DNA from: Gracilaria gracilis
Lineage: Eukaryota; Rhodophyta; Florideophyceae; Gracilariales; Gracilariaceae
Assembly (NCBI GenBank): GCA_030374805.1
Contig: JARGSG010000019.1
Location: forward strand, 744,001 to 808,000
Direction: 5' to 3'
Length of the DNA stretch: 64,000 bases
Part shown: one piece after another, positions 31,501-40,829 of the stretch
Layout: every line of letters begins with the position of its first letter
Numbering within the stretch: the stretch's first letter is position 1
Notes under the pieces: generated by a model
What the model was told of the DNA's origin: nothing
Databases searched by the model: none
What the model saw: the letters and a program-made list of their open reading frames with translations, nothing else
Program-made: the position numbers and the translations under genes

Positions 31501-34249
31501 TGTAACTGACGCAACAATTGAAATAGGACGACAACTTCGTGAGAGAGTATGGGATTTATTCTCCGGTAGTCCGAATGGAAAGCACATTGTGCACACATTT
31601 CTTTACACTTGCCTCCTGCCGACCCTGGGATTTCACACTTTGTCAAGGACGGGCCATACCGATGTTGTGGACAGTTTCTGGTTGCGTGTTAACAATCTTT
31701 TACACACATCTGGACACTTGAAGTACCAAGAGCTGTACCTCTTCTACGGATTGTTTCGCTCCATTATGCCAAGAATGGCACTCCACGATTTGTTCACTAA
31801 CAAACCTGGGAGCATGGTTGCTCGAGTTCCCAGTTTCACAGCTGGTTTGAGCAGCCCTTATGATAACCGTGGTTGGGTGTACGTGCACCTAGATGAGGCA
31901 CTTGAAATGCTAATCGTCCGGCTTGTCAAAGGTCTTAACGTTATCATGCTGCCCCATGTTGAAAGTGCAGGTGCTTGGTTACTGGCATTTTCTCACGCCA
32001 GAGTGAGAATACGAGCCGTTACTGCCGCTTCTCGTTCGTATCAGCGATGTCGTGGCGAGGACCTTGACCTGTGTCCATTGCTCGGATACGGTAAGGATGC
32101 GATCCAGAGCAGTACAGTACGTACAATGGTGGAGTTAATGCGCAAGAAAGGTTTTCTATCAATGGAGCACAGGAATTATGAGAACCTTACAAATGTTTTT
32201 TCTGAGGAGAAGGAAGAACTGAAGAATGGTGCTTTTCAAAAGCTTTTATTGGATGCTGAGAACCATGGTAGGAAAAGCGCCGAACTTCACGCGTCTGCTA
32301 TGTTTCCGGACGTATTTGGGGCCTTGTCAGACTCGGACGTTGCCCAGTTTCTAAACGGGAAGAAACCTAGAGGGCAGTGGACAAAACAGCGACAAATCCT
32401 TACTGCTGGGGCAATGATGAACGCTGTTCGGCCCAGGACTGAAGTTCAATCTGTAGACTTCACCAAGAACCCAAGAAGAGCACTAGCAAACCGTCGGCAT
32501 CTCACAAACAAAATAGTGACCACTATGACATTGTTGGAGCACGCAGCGATTGAAGTGGGAGATTATGTGGGGTCGGAAATTGCACGGAGAAGGTGGGAAT
32601 TGTTGCATTCGAACCGTTTTCTCATGTCCCCTTTTGCGGACGCATATCGAAGTTCTGATAATGGAGTACGGCATGCAAGGAAGAGCCAAATTTTGTGGGC
32701 TTTGAATCTTGGTTGTGTGGACGGAGATGAGTCGGGGTCGTACATGCCAACGACTGAATTACAAAGAACAAACAGAAGTGTTTCATATTTTTCTGATTAC
32801 GCTGTACCGCGATACAGCTCTGTAATGGTCGATTTGATGAACCGCGTGTGGAGTCGAGGCGGAGATGGGCGTAGAGGAAACAGTCTGTTTCATGTGACTA
32901 CCCTGAAGCTGAAGAACATGCTACGGTCTTGGTTTTGTGGGAGTAGAAGTAAGGCTTTAAAACAGGTACATTTACATATTGATGATCCTACCATTGTCAT
33001 TCCACAAAAGCACGGAGAACAGGCTCGCAGGGATTCGAGGCGGGGTCAATCAAACACGGAATCAAGTACTGCTGATGACCAGTTGTGGACGATGGGGTTT
33101 CACGTCCCAATTACTGTTCCATGGAGCAGTTTTGTAGTTCCAAGGGAGAGCCGGGATGCAATTTGTTCGCTTCATTTATTCTGCGGTGCTCTTGCTGGTC
33201 TAGAACTGGCAGCTGAGAATAGTTTGGACGTTGACGTATATGTATACGGAGGATGCTTTTCCTTTGATCCTCTTTGCATTGGTATGCAGGTGACAGAATT
33301 ACTTCCTGAGATAGCAATGAAAAGCGAGGCCTGTGATAACCCCAGGAAAAGAGAGGTTCTTATCATGAGTGAAGCTTCGATGAAGAATGGCTTCTCCCTA
33401 CATGAGAGTGAAAAGAGCAACGGCGCCACTCTTCTACGGGTTCCACGCGACCAAGTTTTACAGTTTAGTCGAAGAGATGGTTTGCAATTGACAAGAGTGT
33501 CTCTGAAACATGGGGAATCCGAAACTCGGTTTGTTGCGGCCTTTAAGAAATTTGTACAACCCATACTGCCTACAGGCAATTGCAGTCTTGGTCATAATGT
33601 AGGAATAGCATTACAGACAAACAGACACAGGGTTTCATGTGCATGTGTCATTTTATCTAAGGACACAGATGTAACCATGATTCTTGCTTGGTCCCAGTGT
33701 ATTCATGGGAGAGGAGTATTACATAGGGTTGGTGACCTTATTGTCGACATTGACTCTCTTCTGAACAGCCTCAACAAATACGGGATGGACAGCGAAACTC
33801 TTGCAAGCGTATACGTCATGGCGGGATGCGACTTCACCCCAGGTACTTACGGTGTCACACATGAGCACTACCTTAAGAGAGCAATCAGACACGGTACCAC
33901 TCTGCTTGCAGTGCGAGACGCAAATGTTGAAGAGATGCTCACTAACCTAACCTTTGTTGCTTACCTAGAGAAGCGTGGATTAAGGGAATTCGTTACTTCA
34001 TTAGAAAACGAAAGGCTTTTGAAGCAGTGGGAAGATTCAGGCTGTGATGCTATGGAGGTTCGCAAGCGCTGCAAGACTCTTTTTACTAGCACAAATGAAC
34101 TGTTTGGAGAGGAGTGGTGTTTGGATGTCAGGCGGTTCATATCTGATTGCGCAAAGTCCACATCAGACCTTGTCCCACCAAAGCAACACTTAGCTTTACA
34201 AACACGGAGAACCAAACTTATTGTCAGGGCCGTATTTATGACTGACTGA
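28532..34249 (+). CDS. very large Cys-pair / PIN-like protein, main part (1,905 codons)
   Basis: A single-exon reading frame with no stop for 5.7 kb. Early CxxC pairs (VCAACN about residue 35, LCTDCH about 88, LCFICEH about 130, ACATCRF about 290) suggest zinc-binding. The middle has IDNFDVLPFHS (about 642), then FVIVCGDQPTYRML (about 835) and PFPGFFHIEKQSLYPI. Near the end, ILSKDTDVTMILAW and SVYVMAGCDFTPGTYGV (about 1705-1770) resemble the acidic blocks of PIN/FEN1-XPG nucleases. The order recalls large uncharacterised, transposon-like proteins of invertebrates and the DUF6589 group; I cannot name the family with certainty. The last codons before the stop (after RRTKLIV) come from a hAT-type MITE at 34225. 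The gene's own frame resumes at 34969, giving a further C-terminal part with a CXC cluster. Confidence 0.75.
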   Translation: MSADGARLTPPEVEATMTNAPKHVTADPSYAFFTKVCAACNTPASSRPLQVVNLTVSQLLSRQKVNTTPLPNPFANQTPGPKLLCTDCHSSKRGWSIISNVKGYGSQSRSALSRWKARANNKTKQKSHLCFICEHLSTMDKENRSSNVSENKRAPTLNLQLFQVLLYSPESQRVFCFELSRRSGMHFEDAQQLLLAISEARLCSLHHNLARHSMQTAKSQDVSERGTKHGTCVFRHHGCSETSRTLRPLPNFCTETLEEAEEYFEFAEGVESLSASSLSVLEVPGKQACATCRFILSKGCSGTRPQHDIALLKDAADRCLVDCISFALNVTSEESIFLRYVARVKAEADALRASVVATLPELPICRLLPVTKVYALRRVLSTFSSTGISDVTNKTIISRIGPALASRRIHLHNLTRKFRCYAVDDALSDTVVNYISLSSHEEIQLFANERRRCLTEVSKRFLKMQPNYRGGKWSLSTEIKAIPVKLWSAFVLDMASDKQIACWRISAAVKNAELSSVFPVSNTDDAISGNDFDTFSNHSVQPNSESRNLARRDYILCIRVLKVIEQVVYSRSRVSVGPLTTTLSIAGMLESTASWTSVLHSLGLVTSYDTTERLRQTLVAEREQACHGAFENVSQDNKIFTVQIDNFDVLPFHSVKAAGKRLPMISGTATQSIVQDRKKRRILGTNAGEVENAPGPLKTDCNWLDPQQVLRTRADFVSSLHSDKDESIVNDFISVAFGIAFQNRGRLFGTSMYKSHYKRGDYTKMYKHQGMNFRSLMLSCFKEHGGISADNAAKSDQQVLFVDISRSSAADILTIHEKLDLISNLLRPGEPGSPSFVIVCGDQPTYRMLVKIWRGSYLEAKRTESQQSVSQNVGIHKWLIPFPGFFHIEKQSLYPICKEMLDGLGIQDFARCSGLSHRQVENILQHGHARNNRALLFNLCAGMLIHVSDLVQSEHPDLKEHLENILNDPDFQSSMRKKMGSNLFQCTKDTVTDATIEIGRQLRERVWDLFSGSPNGKHIVHTFLYTCLLPTLGFHTLSRTGHTDVVDSFWLRVNNLLHTSGHLKYQELYLFYGLFRSIMPRMALHDLFTNKPGSMVARVPSFTAGLSSPYDNRGWVYVHLDEALEMLIVRLVKGLNVIMLPHVESAGAWLLAFSHARVRIRAVTAASRSYQRCRGEDLDLCPLLGYGKDAIQSSTVRTMVELMRKKGFLSMEHRNYENLTNVFSEEKEELKNGAFQKLLLDAENHGRKSAELHASAMFPDVFGALSDSDVAQFLNGKKPRGQWTKQRQILTAGAMMNAVRPRTEVQSVDFTKNPRRALANRRHLTNKIVTTMTLLEHAAIEVGDYVGSEIARRRWELLHSNRFLMSPFADAYRSSDNGVRHARKSQILWALNLGCVDGDESGSYMPTTELQRTNRSVSYFSDYAVPRYSSVMVDLMNRVWSRGGDGRRGNSLFHVTTLKLKNMLRSWFCGSRSKALKQVHLHIDDPTIVIPQKHGEQARRDSRRGQSNTESSTADDQLWTMGFHVPITVPWSSFVVPRESRDAICSLHLFCGALAGLELAAENSLDVDVYVYGGCFSFDPLCIGMQVTELLPEIAMKSEACDNPRKREVLIMSEASMKNGFSLHESEKSNGATLLRVPRDQVLQFSRRDGLQLTRVSLKHGESETRFVAAFKKFVQPILPTGNCSLGHNVGIALQTNRHRVSCACVILSKDTDVTMILAWSQCIHGRGVLHRVGDLIVDIDSLLNSLNKYGMDSETLASVYVMAGCDFTPGTYGVTHEHYLKRAIRHGTTLLAVRDANVEEMLTNLTFVAYLEKRGLREFVTSLENERLLKQWEDSGCDAMEVRKRCKTLFTSTNELFGEEWCLDVRRFISDCAKSTSDLVPPKQHLALQTRRTKLIVRAVFMTD

Positions 34250-34960
34250 CTTCCCTACAATTATGAATGACTTTGACTGACTGACTCGTCCTCTTTATAT
34301 CTAGTCAGTCACTCTAGTCATTGAACGCGATGACTGACTATATACACAGATATGAAACAAAAAACGCGCCGTGACACTGTCCAAAGCATACCACAATCGA
34401 CGGCAAGAAGTCAGTACTAGTCAATACTCTGCTTAAAAGTTTAGATGTCTTTCTAGCAAAGCTGTCGACGACGTCGGCAAGTAAAAAAGCTACATTCCTT
34501 GCGAACATCAAAGGCACCGTTTGATCAGGCATCTTTCCTGGCTTCATTCCTACCATTTTTTTGTCTCACCGATCGTTTCAATGACCAAACGAAAGGCCTC
34601 ATCACTTCCCTCACTATTAGGAGAAACGCCAAGCATCAGGTAGACAACAGCGTTGAAGAGATTACTGCAAACTCCACCCAGTGTCCCCGAGAAAGCACTA
34701 TTGCGAAAAAGCTTGTCCGTGAGCAAACCAACAAGGCACTGTTTTGCATCCGACTGCCTCTGCCTTTTCGTCAAACTGTTCTCAAAGTTGTTCGAGATAT
34801 ATCGAAGAAGAGATGATGCTCCGAATGGTGCCAAATGCGCTACAGTTCTTGTGATATACTTGATGACTAGATCATGACTAAATCTGACTGACTGCCGTAA
34901 TAAACTAATGACTAGTGACTTTGGGGTACCCCGATTTAGTCAGTCAGAAATACGCCCCTG
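34225..34960. mobile_element. hAT-type MITE with 8-bp target duplication
   Basis: The left end reads CAGGGCCGTATTTATGACTG and the right end, on the opposite strand, reads CAGGGGCGTATTTCTGACTG, forming terminal inverted repeats of about 22 bp. CTTATTGT occurs immediately outside both ends (34217-34224 and 34961-34968). CAGGG termini with an 8-bp duplication are the signature of hAT transposons. Many TGACTGAC/GTCAGTCA copies sit just inside both ends (34,238-34,345 and 34,865-34,950), like subterminal transposase-binding repeats. At 736 bp it cannot encode a hAT transposase. Minus-strand frames at 34,338-34,556 and 34,550-34,834 are Leu-rich and may be scraps of captured or ancestral coding sequence. 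It lies inside the very large gene. Confidence 0.93.
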
Positions 34961-34968
34961 CTTATTGT

Positions 34969-35425
34969 ATATCAGTACTGGGGAAACTCCGAAAAAGAAG
35001 AACTCACTTCTCATATTGTAGGCGGTTGTGGAGAGGGCGATGGCTTCACATGCAATGGGAATATTTTACTGGAAAGAGAAGAGGACGTCAAAACTATATG
35101 TAAGTCTATGAGGGAGATTGTGGCTAAGTGTGGTTGCAAAGGACCGTGCAGAAATCGACAGTGTTCTTGCTTCAAACGAGACAAGAAGTGCATTGGATGT
35201 GATTGTGATGCTCGAAAATGTGCCAATTCATTCTCAGTAGCTGGCGTGCACTTGTTGTCGGAACCAATCGAAGGAGAGGACGAAGAAGATGAAATGGCAC
35301 AAAACGAATTTATAGACAACGAGGATGTTATTGATCGCGACGATCGATTTTTCACAGGAGTTATACAGCTTTCTACGAACAATTTTGGAATGAATGTGGA
35401 GGAAGTGGTATCCTTGCTTGATTAG
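34969..35425 (+). CDS. C-terminal part of the very large protein, CXC-type Cys cluster
   Basis: Directly after the right-hand CTTATTGT copy the frame reads YQYWGNSEKEELTSHIVGG, in phase with the frame that was left at 34224. It continues to CGCKGPCRNRQCSCFKRDKK followed by CIGCDCDARKCAN, then an acidic tail and a stop at 35425. The cysteine spacing matches tesmin/TSO1 (CXC/CRC)-like zinc-binding segments, which also end several transposon-encoded proteins. An ATG at 35108 would allow a separate 105-aa protein, but the phase match across the MITE and the protein-like sequence upstream argue that this is the original C-terminus of the preceding gene, now cut off. Confidence 0.7.
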
Positions 35426-36480
35426 CAATATACTTATCATTTTGGCATTTGATACTCTTTACTACTCTATTGTCAACAATGTGAACTAGAATGAGACAAG
35501 AAAAGATTGTTAACGTAGCAATTTGTTTTGTAGCGAGGCTTTTCTCGCAACCCCTCCTGTTCCTAGTATCTTTTGAAACCCCCCGTTGGTCATCAGTCAT
35601 GTACGCTGATACAGTAAAAGTAACGGTAGTATTGCAGAACACCGTTGTTTTACAAGAGTACAACAGAGATTACAGACACGGGACTACAATTTCATTCGTT
35701 CGAATGCATATTTTACTACGTACAGACTTTGAATCTTCTTAAGACTTGTGCACCCTTGACCTTTCTAGCCTACATGTAGTTCATATAAGTGAGTGTCATA
35801 TAATCAAAGGATACTGTTCGACATTCTTTTGATCGAGGGAGGTAGTGGCCATGCTGAGACAAAGGTCAGGTTGTAAGCAAGTTGGGATATTTGTTTAACG
35901 TGCTAGGGAGGTCGCATTGCGCGTAAGAAACCAGCGGAAAACATATCCAACTGTTGCCACGAGTATTGAGCTTTTCCATTCTATGCAAGGGAGGCCAGAT
36001 ATAGAATTTAGAGACCATCAGGTGTACGGCTTGAGCGAGATGGGCACCAACGACGACACCGAGAATGACTTCTGAGGTATCCGGACAGGAACTGCCCTTG
36101 CTTCCAGAGCAAGGGCGCACATGTTGCTGTGCATCGTAGGATTTGAAAAAGAGACATTTTCGAATCCTTCAAAATCTGGTTCGAGTATCACGGTCTGTTA
36201 GGGCCTGCAAGTTTTGCACCAGCTTCCAATTTGCATTACAAATATCTACTATTTACAAGGGCACCAAGGGTAGAAGGACAGACTCTGTAGTACGGAGTCT
36301 GTACACTTGTACCGTTGGTACTGTACCGTTGTACACGGTACAGTACCTGATCTTTGGTTTCGATGCAGGAGCACGTCGTCCACTCTGAACTCAACGTCGA
36401 GGCCCATCAACACTCTGTCACGGTGCCGTCTATCTAGTAGATACGCTGGGAGAACCCACCGCGATACTCCAATTCAACCG
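35426..36480. other. intergenic; long perfect palindrome
   Basis: No gene is supported. A 13-bp perfect inverted repeat, GGTACTGTACCGT at 36317-36329 and ACGGTACAGTACC at 36335-36347, with a 5-base loop TGTAC, stands out in a run rich in GTAC. It lies about 135 bp upstream of the first recognisable part of the phosphotransferase pseudogene. Confidence 0.5.
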
Positions 36481-36482
36481 TT

Positions 36483-37600
36483 ATGCCCGATCATCAACTA
36501 CCTGCGATTGTTCATCCATCGACAGGAAATATTCTTGCCACCCCTGAGAATAAGCTCCCAACAATCGTCAACGATGTGGAGAACTTTGACAGGCTCTAGA
36601 TACAAGCTTTGCATGGAGGAAATAATTGGACATGCTTTTCAGTCTTCTTCGCACGGATTGTTAAGTACCAGTGTTTTCCACCAAAACCGACAGCATTTTC
36701 ATCGATTACCGACCTAAACTTCTCATTTTCGAAATAGAATCTCATATTCTTGCAGAACCACCAAAAGGCTTCAAGTGGGTCCCTGCAAATCATGTCGCAA
36801 GTATTTGTGTTGAAGAACCAGAGCTTTCTTCAGTGAAAACGTTCCTGCAGGATTACGAACGAGTCCGACTCACGAAGGATTCGGATTCTCTTCACTCATA
36901 CTATATTCCAGGGTGGTTTATAGAAGCAAGTGGATGGATACATAGCGTTTTAGATGGCACCCAATACGATATCAGCGAAATCCACCAGGTTTCAAGCAAA
37001 CCTGAAGGATGCATACTGCGTGCAAAGAGTTCATGAGGCTCAATAATGTATTGCAAAGAAGTTTAGCCTAATGTATTCCATGATAAATTTCAGGTGGCCA
37101 TTGCTCTTTCCGAAGTTATGCCCAATCCGTTCCCGGCACCTATAGCAGTTAAAAAGGAAAGCAAGCGAACACTGATGCCTGACTCTGGTGCAACGTTTTC
37201 TGAAACTGCATGTTCTGTGAGGACCAATCCAAGTTTGTTTCGCAGCGTTCTTACGGACTGGGGCATGATTCCGAGAAGATCAGTTCCGTTGAGAAATCAG
37301 TTGGAGAATGCAGGCCTCACAGTGTTTGACGAAGCTTACCTGGAAAACCTGGTTGAAGATATGGTTTCAGATTGCCAATGGCGGGAGGCTGTGCGTGAAG
37401 AGATTCAGAAGCGCAAGGGCCACCTTCCATACGATGATGTCGCGTTTAGGAAAATTTGCTGTACTTACTGCTCACAGGTATGTGAGAGAATATCTCAGTT
37501 CAATGCAGCGCTCGTTCACGGGGACCTCAGTCGCGTCAACATTAAGTTACCTGTGTTGAAATTCGGCGGTTTGATTCACAGAATCCCGCACGTGACATGT
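36483..37600 (+). pseudogene. NUDIX-like/APH-family phosphotransferase pseudogene
   Basis: The reading order matches a two-part family of bacteria, fungi and algae. A NUDIX-like N-terminal region (ESHILAEPPKGFKWVPA) leads to PGWFIEASGWIHSVLD, then a kinase-like APH domain with ALSEVMPNPFPAPIAV, LMPDSGATF and the catalytic loop LVHGDLSRVNI. The frame from 36671 is stopped by TGA at 37034-37036 and again by TAG at 37064-37066, both inside the conserved nucleotide-binding lobe (between CILRAKSS and VAIALSEVMP). A further TAG near 36,595 and a frame change near 36,670 affect the N-terminal part. After HGDLSRVNI the expected Asp-containing metal-binding block is not visible. The gene is therefore broken and truncated at its 3' end, where the convergent GTPase gene begins. 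The substrate of this family in eukaryotes is unknown to me. Confidence 0.75.
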
Positions 37601-37623
37601 GATACAGTATCTAATCTGACCAA

Positions 37624-39570
37624 TCATTCTAGTTTGGCGGCCTCTTTAGTAGCCAATGGCATCTCAGCAATCAGCTTGTCGGGCGTTGCACGCTCGGCGA
37701 GCTCCATCGCCGTTTGCGCCCAAGCGATTATGTTGCGCATCACTTTGGAGTTTGCAGACAACTCTTCCGAACTGTTTCGCACAACCGTCTCCACAAGATC
37801 GTCCTTTGCCACCATCTTGAAGTACAGAGTCTCCGCTTGGTACACCACTCCACACTGTGCAAGTTGACCATCGAACGGCACTGGGACTAGCTCGCGCGTC
37901 AAAGCAGCCTGCGCGTCCTTGCTTTCAGATGCACTCCCGAGCTTCTGACGTGCATCGATAGCGTCACCGGGATCGTCGTACATCAGAACAAGAGTTGTGA
38001 TGCAACGATTACCCCAAATTCTATATCCTGAACGGATTCGAAGCAAACAAGCTCCGCCTGCCACCAAAACCTTTGGTCTCTTATTCTTCCACATCACATT
38101 CATTTTCTGTGCGAAACTGGCGCGGTACTTCCGGCAATATTCCTCTTTAGCAATCGTCGTTTCTGTAATATTTGAGCCGTTCTTTATCTTCTGCATAATC
38201 TGCTCCATCTCAGACGTTCGCTGATTCGGCACTGCACCCAGCTCAAGCGCTTTGTACACGCTGCTAACCAGCTGTTCTCGATGAGGATGCGTCCCGTTCT
38301 TCCAGTCCATTAATGATAGATCAAAAGCGAACACATCAATAGCGCTACCGCTCTGTCCGTTGGAGCACGTAAAGTACTTTTCTCGCCAGTTTTCCACTGC
38401 GTCTTCCACATCATCTTCACCTTTGTGTGTGATAACCACAATCAGTCTGTCCACAAGTGCATGCCCAACAATTCCAGAATACTTATCAATCACACCAGCA
38501 CCGTCCTCACCAGGTCTGTCGCTATTGTACTTCACCACGAACACATGTGCACCAGTTTTGCCTTCGCCAACTAGCTCCTGTGACATTGTAATCGCATTCA
38601 ACGCATCACCTCCATGACTGTCTCCAAGTCCTGGAGTATCAACAACCACCCATTTCCTGTCGTGTAGTGAAACGCGCTTGGGTCTCACCTGCGTCGTTCC
38701 TGTGCTTCCTTTTGCACAACGAAAGGCGTAACATGCCTGCTCGTAACCACCAGCGAGAACGGAGCACACCGCTGATTTACCTGCACCAGTCATGCCCGTA
38801 ACGATAATGTTTGCAAAGCGAAAACATCGGCTCTCGTCCAACACAGTTGAAGGACGAAGTATGTGTCCTTTGTGCATACGATTAGAGAAGCGCTTGGTCC
38901 TGGCAATTACCGTACCACAATCGTTGGAACCGATTTCTTCTCTAGACTTCTGTGTAACGTTGTAAGGCCATTTTCCGTTGCCCCCACGGCATTTAATATC
39001 GAATATGTGGTATAGAGTATCTGCCAACACCTGCTCTGAATCTTCGTCATCGTCCTCTGATGCCGTCAAGATGTCCACAGTGAATCTGTCTCGGCCTCCG
39101 GCCAAAGCCCTATTGGCGGACTTCAGAAAGCCGGTAAGCGATTGATCGACATGAGCTCGGCCGAATTCGGAGCACAATGTAACTCCAGTTCTGACCGACG
39201 GCGTGGCACGTTTGACATCGAGCAGTTTGATAGTGGCCCCCAGTTGTGGTCGCCGTTGCGAAAGCGCGTTTGCCAATTCAACAATGTTGGCGTTTTCCGG
39301 GGGAGCAAAATGTCTTTCATTCTCGGTAACAGTATTGGACGGCTCTATTCTCTTGAGTTGCATCACTTTCAGTCGAGACCTGATAAAATCTTCATTCTGA
39401 GCGTCCAGAGTGAAGGTATCCAATATATGATCCGCAGCTTTCGCACCGATTGGAGCGATAAGTGCTGCTGCGGTGGCGCAAATATGCCCGACTGACATTT
39501 GGCTTGAGTTTTTTCTGTGTGCAACAGGTAGACGTCGTGAACAGTTGAACTTGAACTCTGACAATGACAT
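37624..39570 (-). CDS. AIG1/GIMAP (TRAFAC)-like GTPase, 648 aa
   Basis: An intact single-exon gene. The N-terminal 240 residues are unassigned, with an acidic patch (ASEDDDEDSEQ). The G domain starts near residue 250: G1 GMTGAGKSAV, a Thr-containing switch (KGSTGTTQ), G3 DTPGLGDSHGG, and G4-like ITHKGEDD in place of the canonical NKxD. AIG1/GIMAP/IAN proteins also vary at G4 (TRxD), so this family fits best; bind-and-hydrolyse GTP at membranes is the expected role. The C-terminal part is helical, with no clear membrane anchor. An alternative start at codon 25 (MSVGHICATAAALIAPIGAK) would put a mildly hydrophobic segment at the N-terminus. It converges with the phosphotransferase pseudogene. 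Confidence 0.85.
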   Translation of the reverse strand: MSLSEFKFNCSRRLPVAHRKNSSQMSVGHICATAAALIAPIGAKAADHILDTFTLDAQNEDFIRSRLKVMQLKRIEPSNTVTENERHFAPPENANIVELANALSQRRPQLGATIKLLDVKRATPSVRTGVTLCSEFGRAHVDQSLTGFLKSANRALAGGRDRFTVDILTASEDDDEDSEQVLADTLYHIFDIKCRGGNGKWPYNVTQKSREEIGSNDCGTVIARTKRFSNRMHKGHILRPSTVLDESRCFRFANIIVTGMTGAGKSAVCSVLAGGYEQACYAFRCAKGSTGTTQVRPKRVSLHDRKWVVVDTPGLGDSHGGDALNAITMSQELVGEGKTGAHVFVVKYNSDRPGEDGAGVIDKYSGIVGHALVDRLIVVITHKGEDDVEDAVENWREKYFTCSNGQSGSAIDVFAFDLSLMDWKNGTHPHREQLVSSVYKALELGAVPNQRTSEMEQIMQKIKNGSNITETTIAKEEYCRKYRASFAQKMNVMWKNKRPKVLVAGGACLLRIRSGYRIWGNRCITTLVLMYDDPGDAIDARQKLGSASESKDAQAALTRELVPVPFDGQLAQCGVVYQAETLYFKMVAKDDLVETVVRNSSEELSANSKVMRNIIAWAQTAMELAERATPDKLIAEMPLATKEAAKLE

Positions 39571-40513
39571 ACCAAGGGTAAACGACTTTATATAACCTTA
39601 TTCTGGTGTCATACGACACAAATTCACAAATTGCATATGCAGAACTGTATGAAGAACGATGGTGACACAGTTGGCAGTGCTGGCTGTGTCTGTCATCAAG
39701 GTCCTTGATCACGAGGAATACAGTTCCGTATCCACACTAGTGTATATATACCTTACGTACAGTATCGTAAAGTTGGCTAATGTTACACGTGGAGTTGACT
39801 AATGAAGATTTTACACACAAAACGAGGACTGCAAGACAATCTCGTGACATCACACCTGGCACAGGGTAACGCTACCCCGAGACTCCTCACCACCATAATA
39901 TGGAACTTGCTTCTGCTTTTCGAGCTGCAGCAGCTGCTGCCTTCAAACCATGCCAAAACCATGCCACTGTCCTGATCTACCACCCTGTGTGACCAATCAG
40001 CTTCTGTGCCGATGCGTTTTCTCTGTCCACTTTGGATGGGAGCAACCGTTGCCCTCAAATCGAGTGGATGAAGGCAGCGGTGTGTTTCGTAACTTCAACG
40101 TGAGGACATCACGAAAGAGTACGCGTTTCGTGAAAGTCCTTACGTAGGATGTGTCGACGATGAAGAACCATCTCACTGACGTCAGTCACGGTCAGTCTTT
40201 GTGGCTTTGCCAACTGTACGAGGTGCAGGTTATCTCCCGAGCAAAACATATGCAGCGCGGAGGGCATGCTTTTTATTTGAGAGTCCACAAAGGCGGAGAT
40301 TCTTGCTAATATATCTCTGTAAAGCAGATGCTGAAATCAACAAAATGATGATATCAGCCCCGCCTTACGACAAGAGAGTATAGCGCCTATAGTTCAATCG
40401 TTTTTGAACAAAAACTGTCTGGCACCGGAGAGCCTACAGCACGGAGAGAAACTCTACAAAAGGATAGACGTAGACCTTTACTCACGAGGTTAAACTGAGC
40501 ACTTAAAGAGTAT
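39571..40513. other. intergenic, no supported gene
   Basis: Short frames only, none with recognisable motifs. The first part is the upstream region of the GTPase gene. Confidence 0.5.
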
Positions 40514-40783
40514 GTGCTTGTGTGCTACTCAGTAACAATGGCGGGGGATGAAAAACAGTATGATCCGCTTTGGTTAATGTTGCTTTTAGGAGCCCAACAA
40601 CGCTGCAGCTTATTGCTGTCAAACACGGTTGAGACAACCATGCTTACTGTGGGGTTTCCAAAAATATTGAACAGTTTCAAAGACCCAGTTTGGAAACGTA
40701 CTTTCTTGCGCCGAGACCTTGAGATATTCTGTACAAAGCTGGCTCTGGAGTTCCGTTCCGCTCTTCAAAAAGCAGATTGGTGA
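40514..40783 (+). CDS. small hypothetical protein, 81-89 aa
   Basis: A short frame starting at 40514 or, more naturally, at the internal ATG 40538 (MAGDEKQYDPLWLMLLLGAQ). The middle carries a hydrophobic helix-like stretch and the C-terminus is Lys/Arg/Glu-rich (RRDLEIFCTKLALEFRSALQKADW). No family is recognised. It ends about 45 bp before the left flank of the gypsy fossil. It may be a short real gene, a remnant of a longer one cut by that insertion, or chance. Confidence 0.3.
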   Translation: MLVCYSVTMAGDEKQYDPLWLMLLLGAQQRCSLLLSNTVETTMLTVGFPKILNSFKDPVWKRTFLRRDLEIFCTKLALEFRSALQKADW

Positions 40784-40829
40784 AAGAAGGACGTAAAGAA
40801 CTACCAAAAGCATAACAAAAAGTGTTGGA

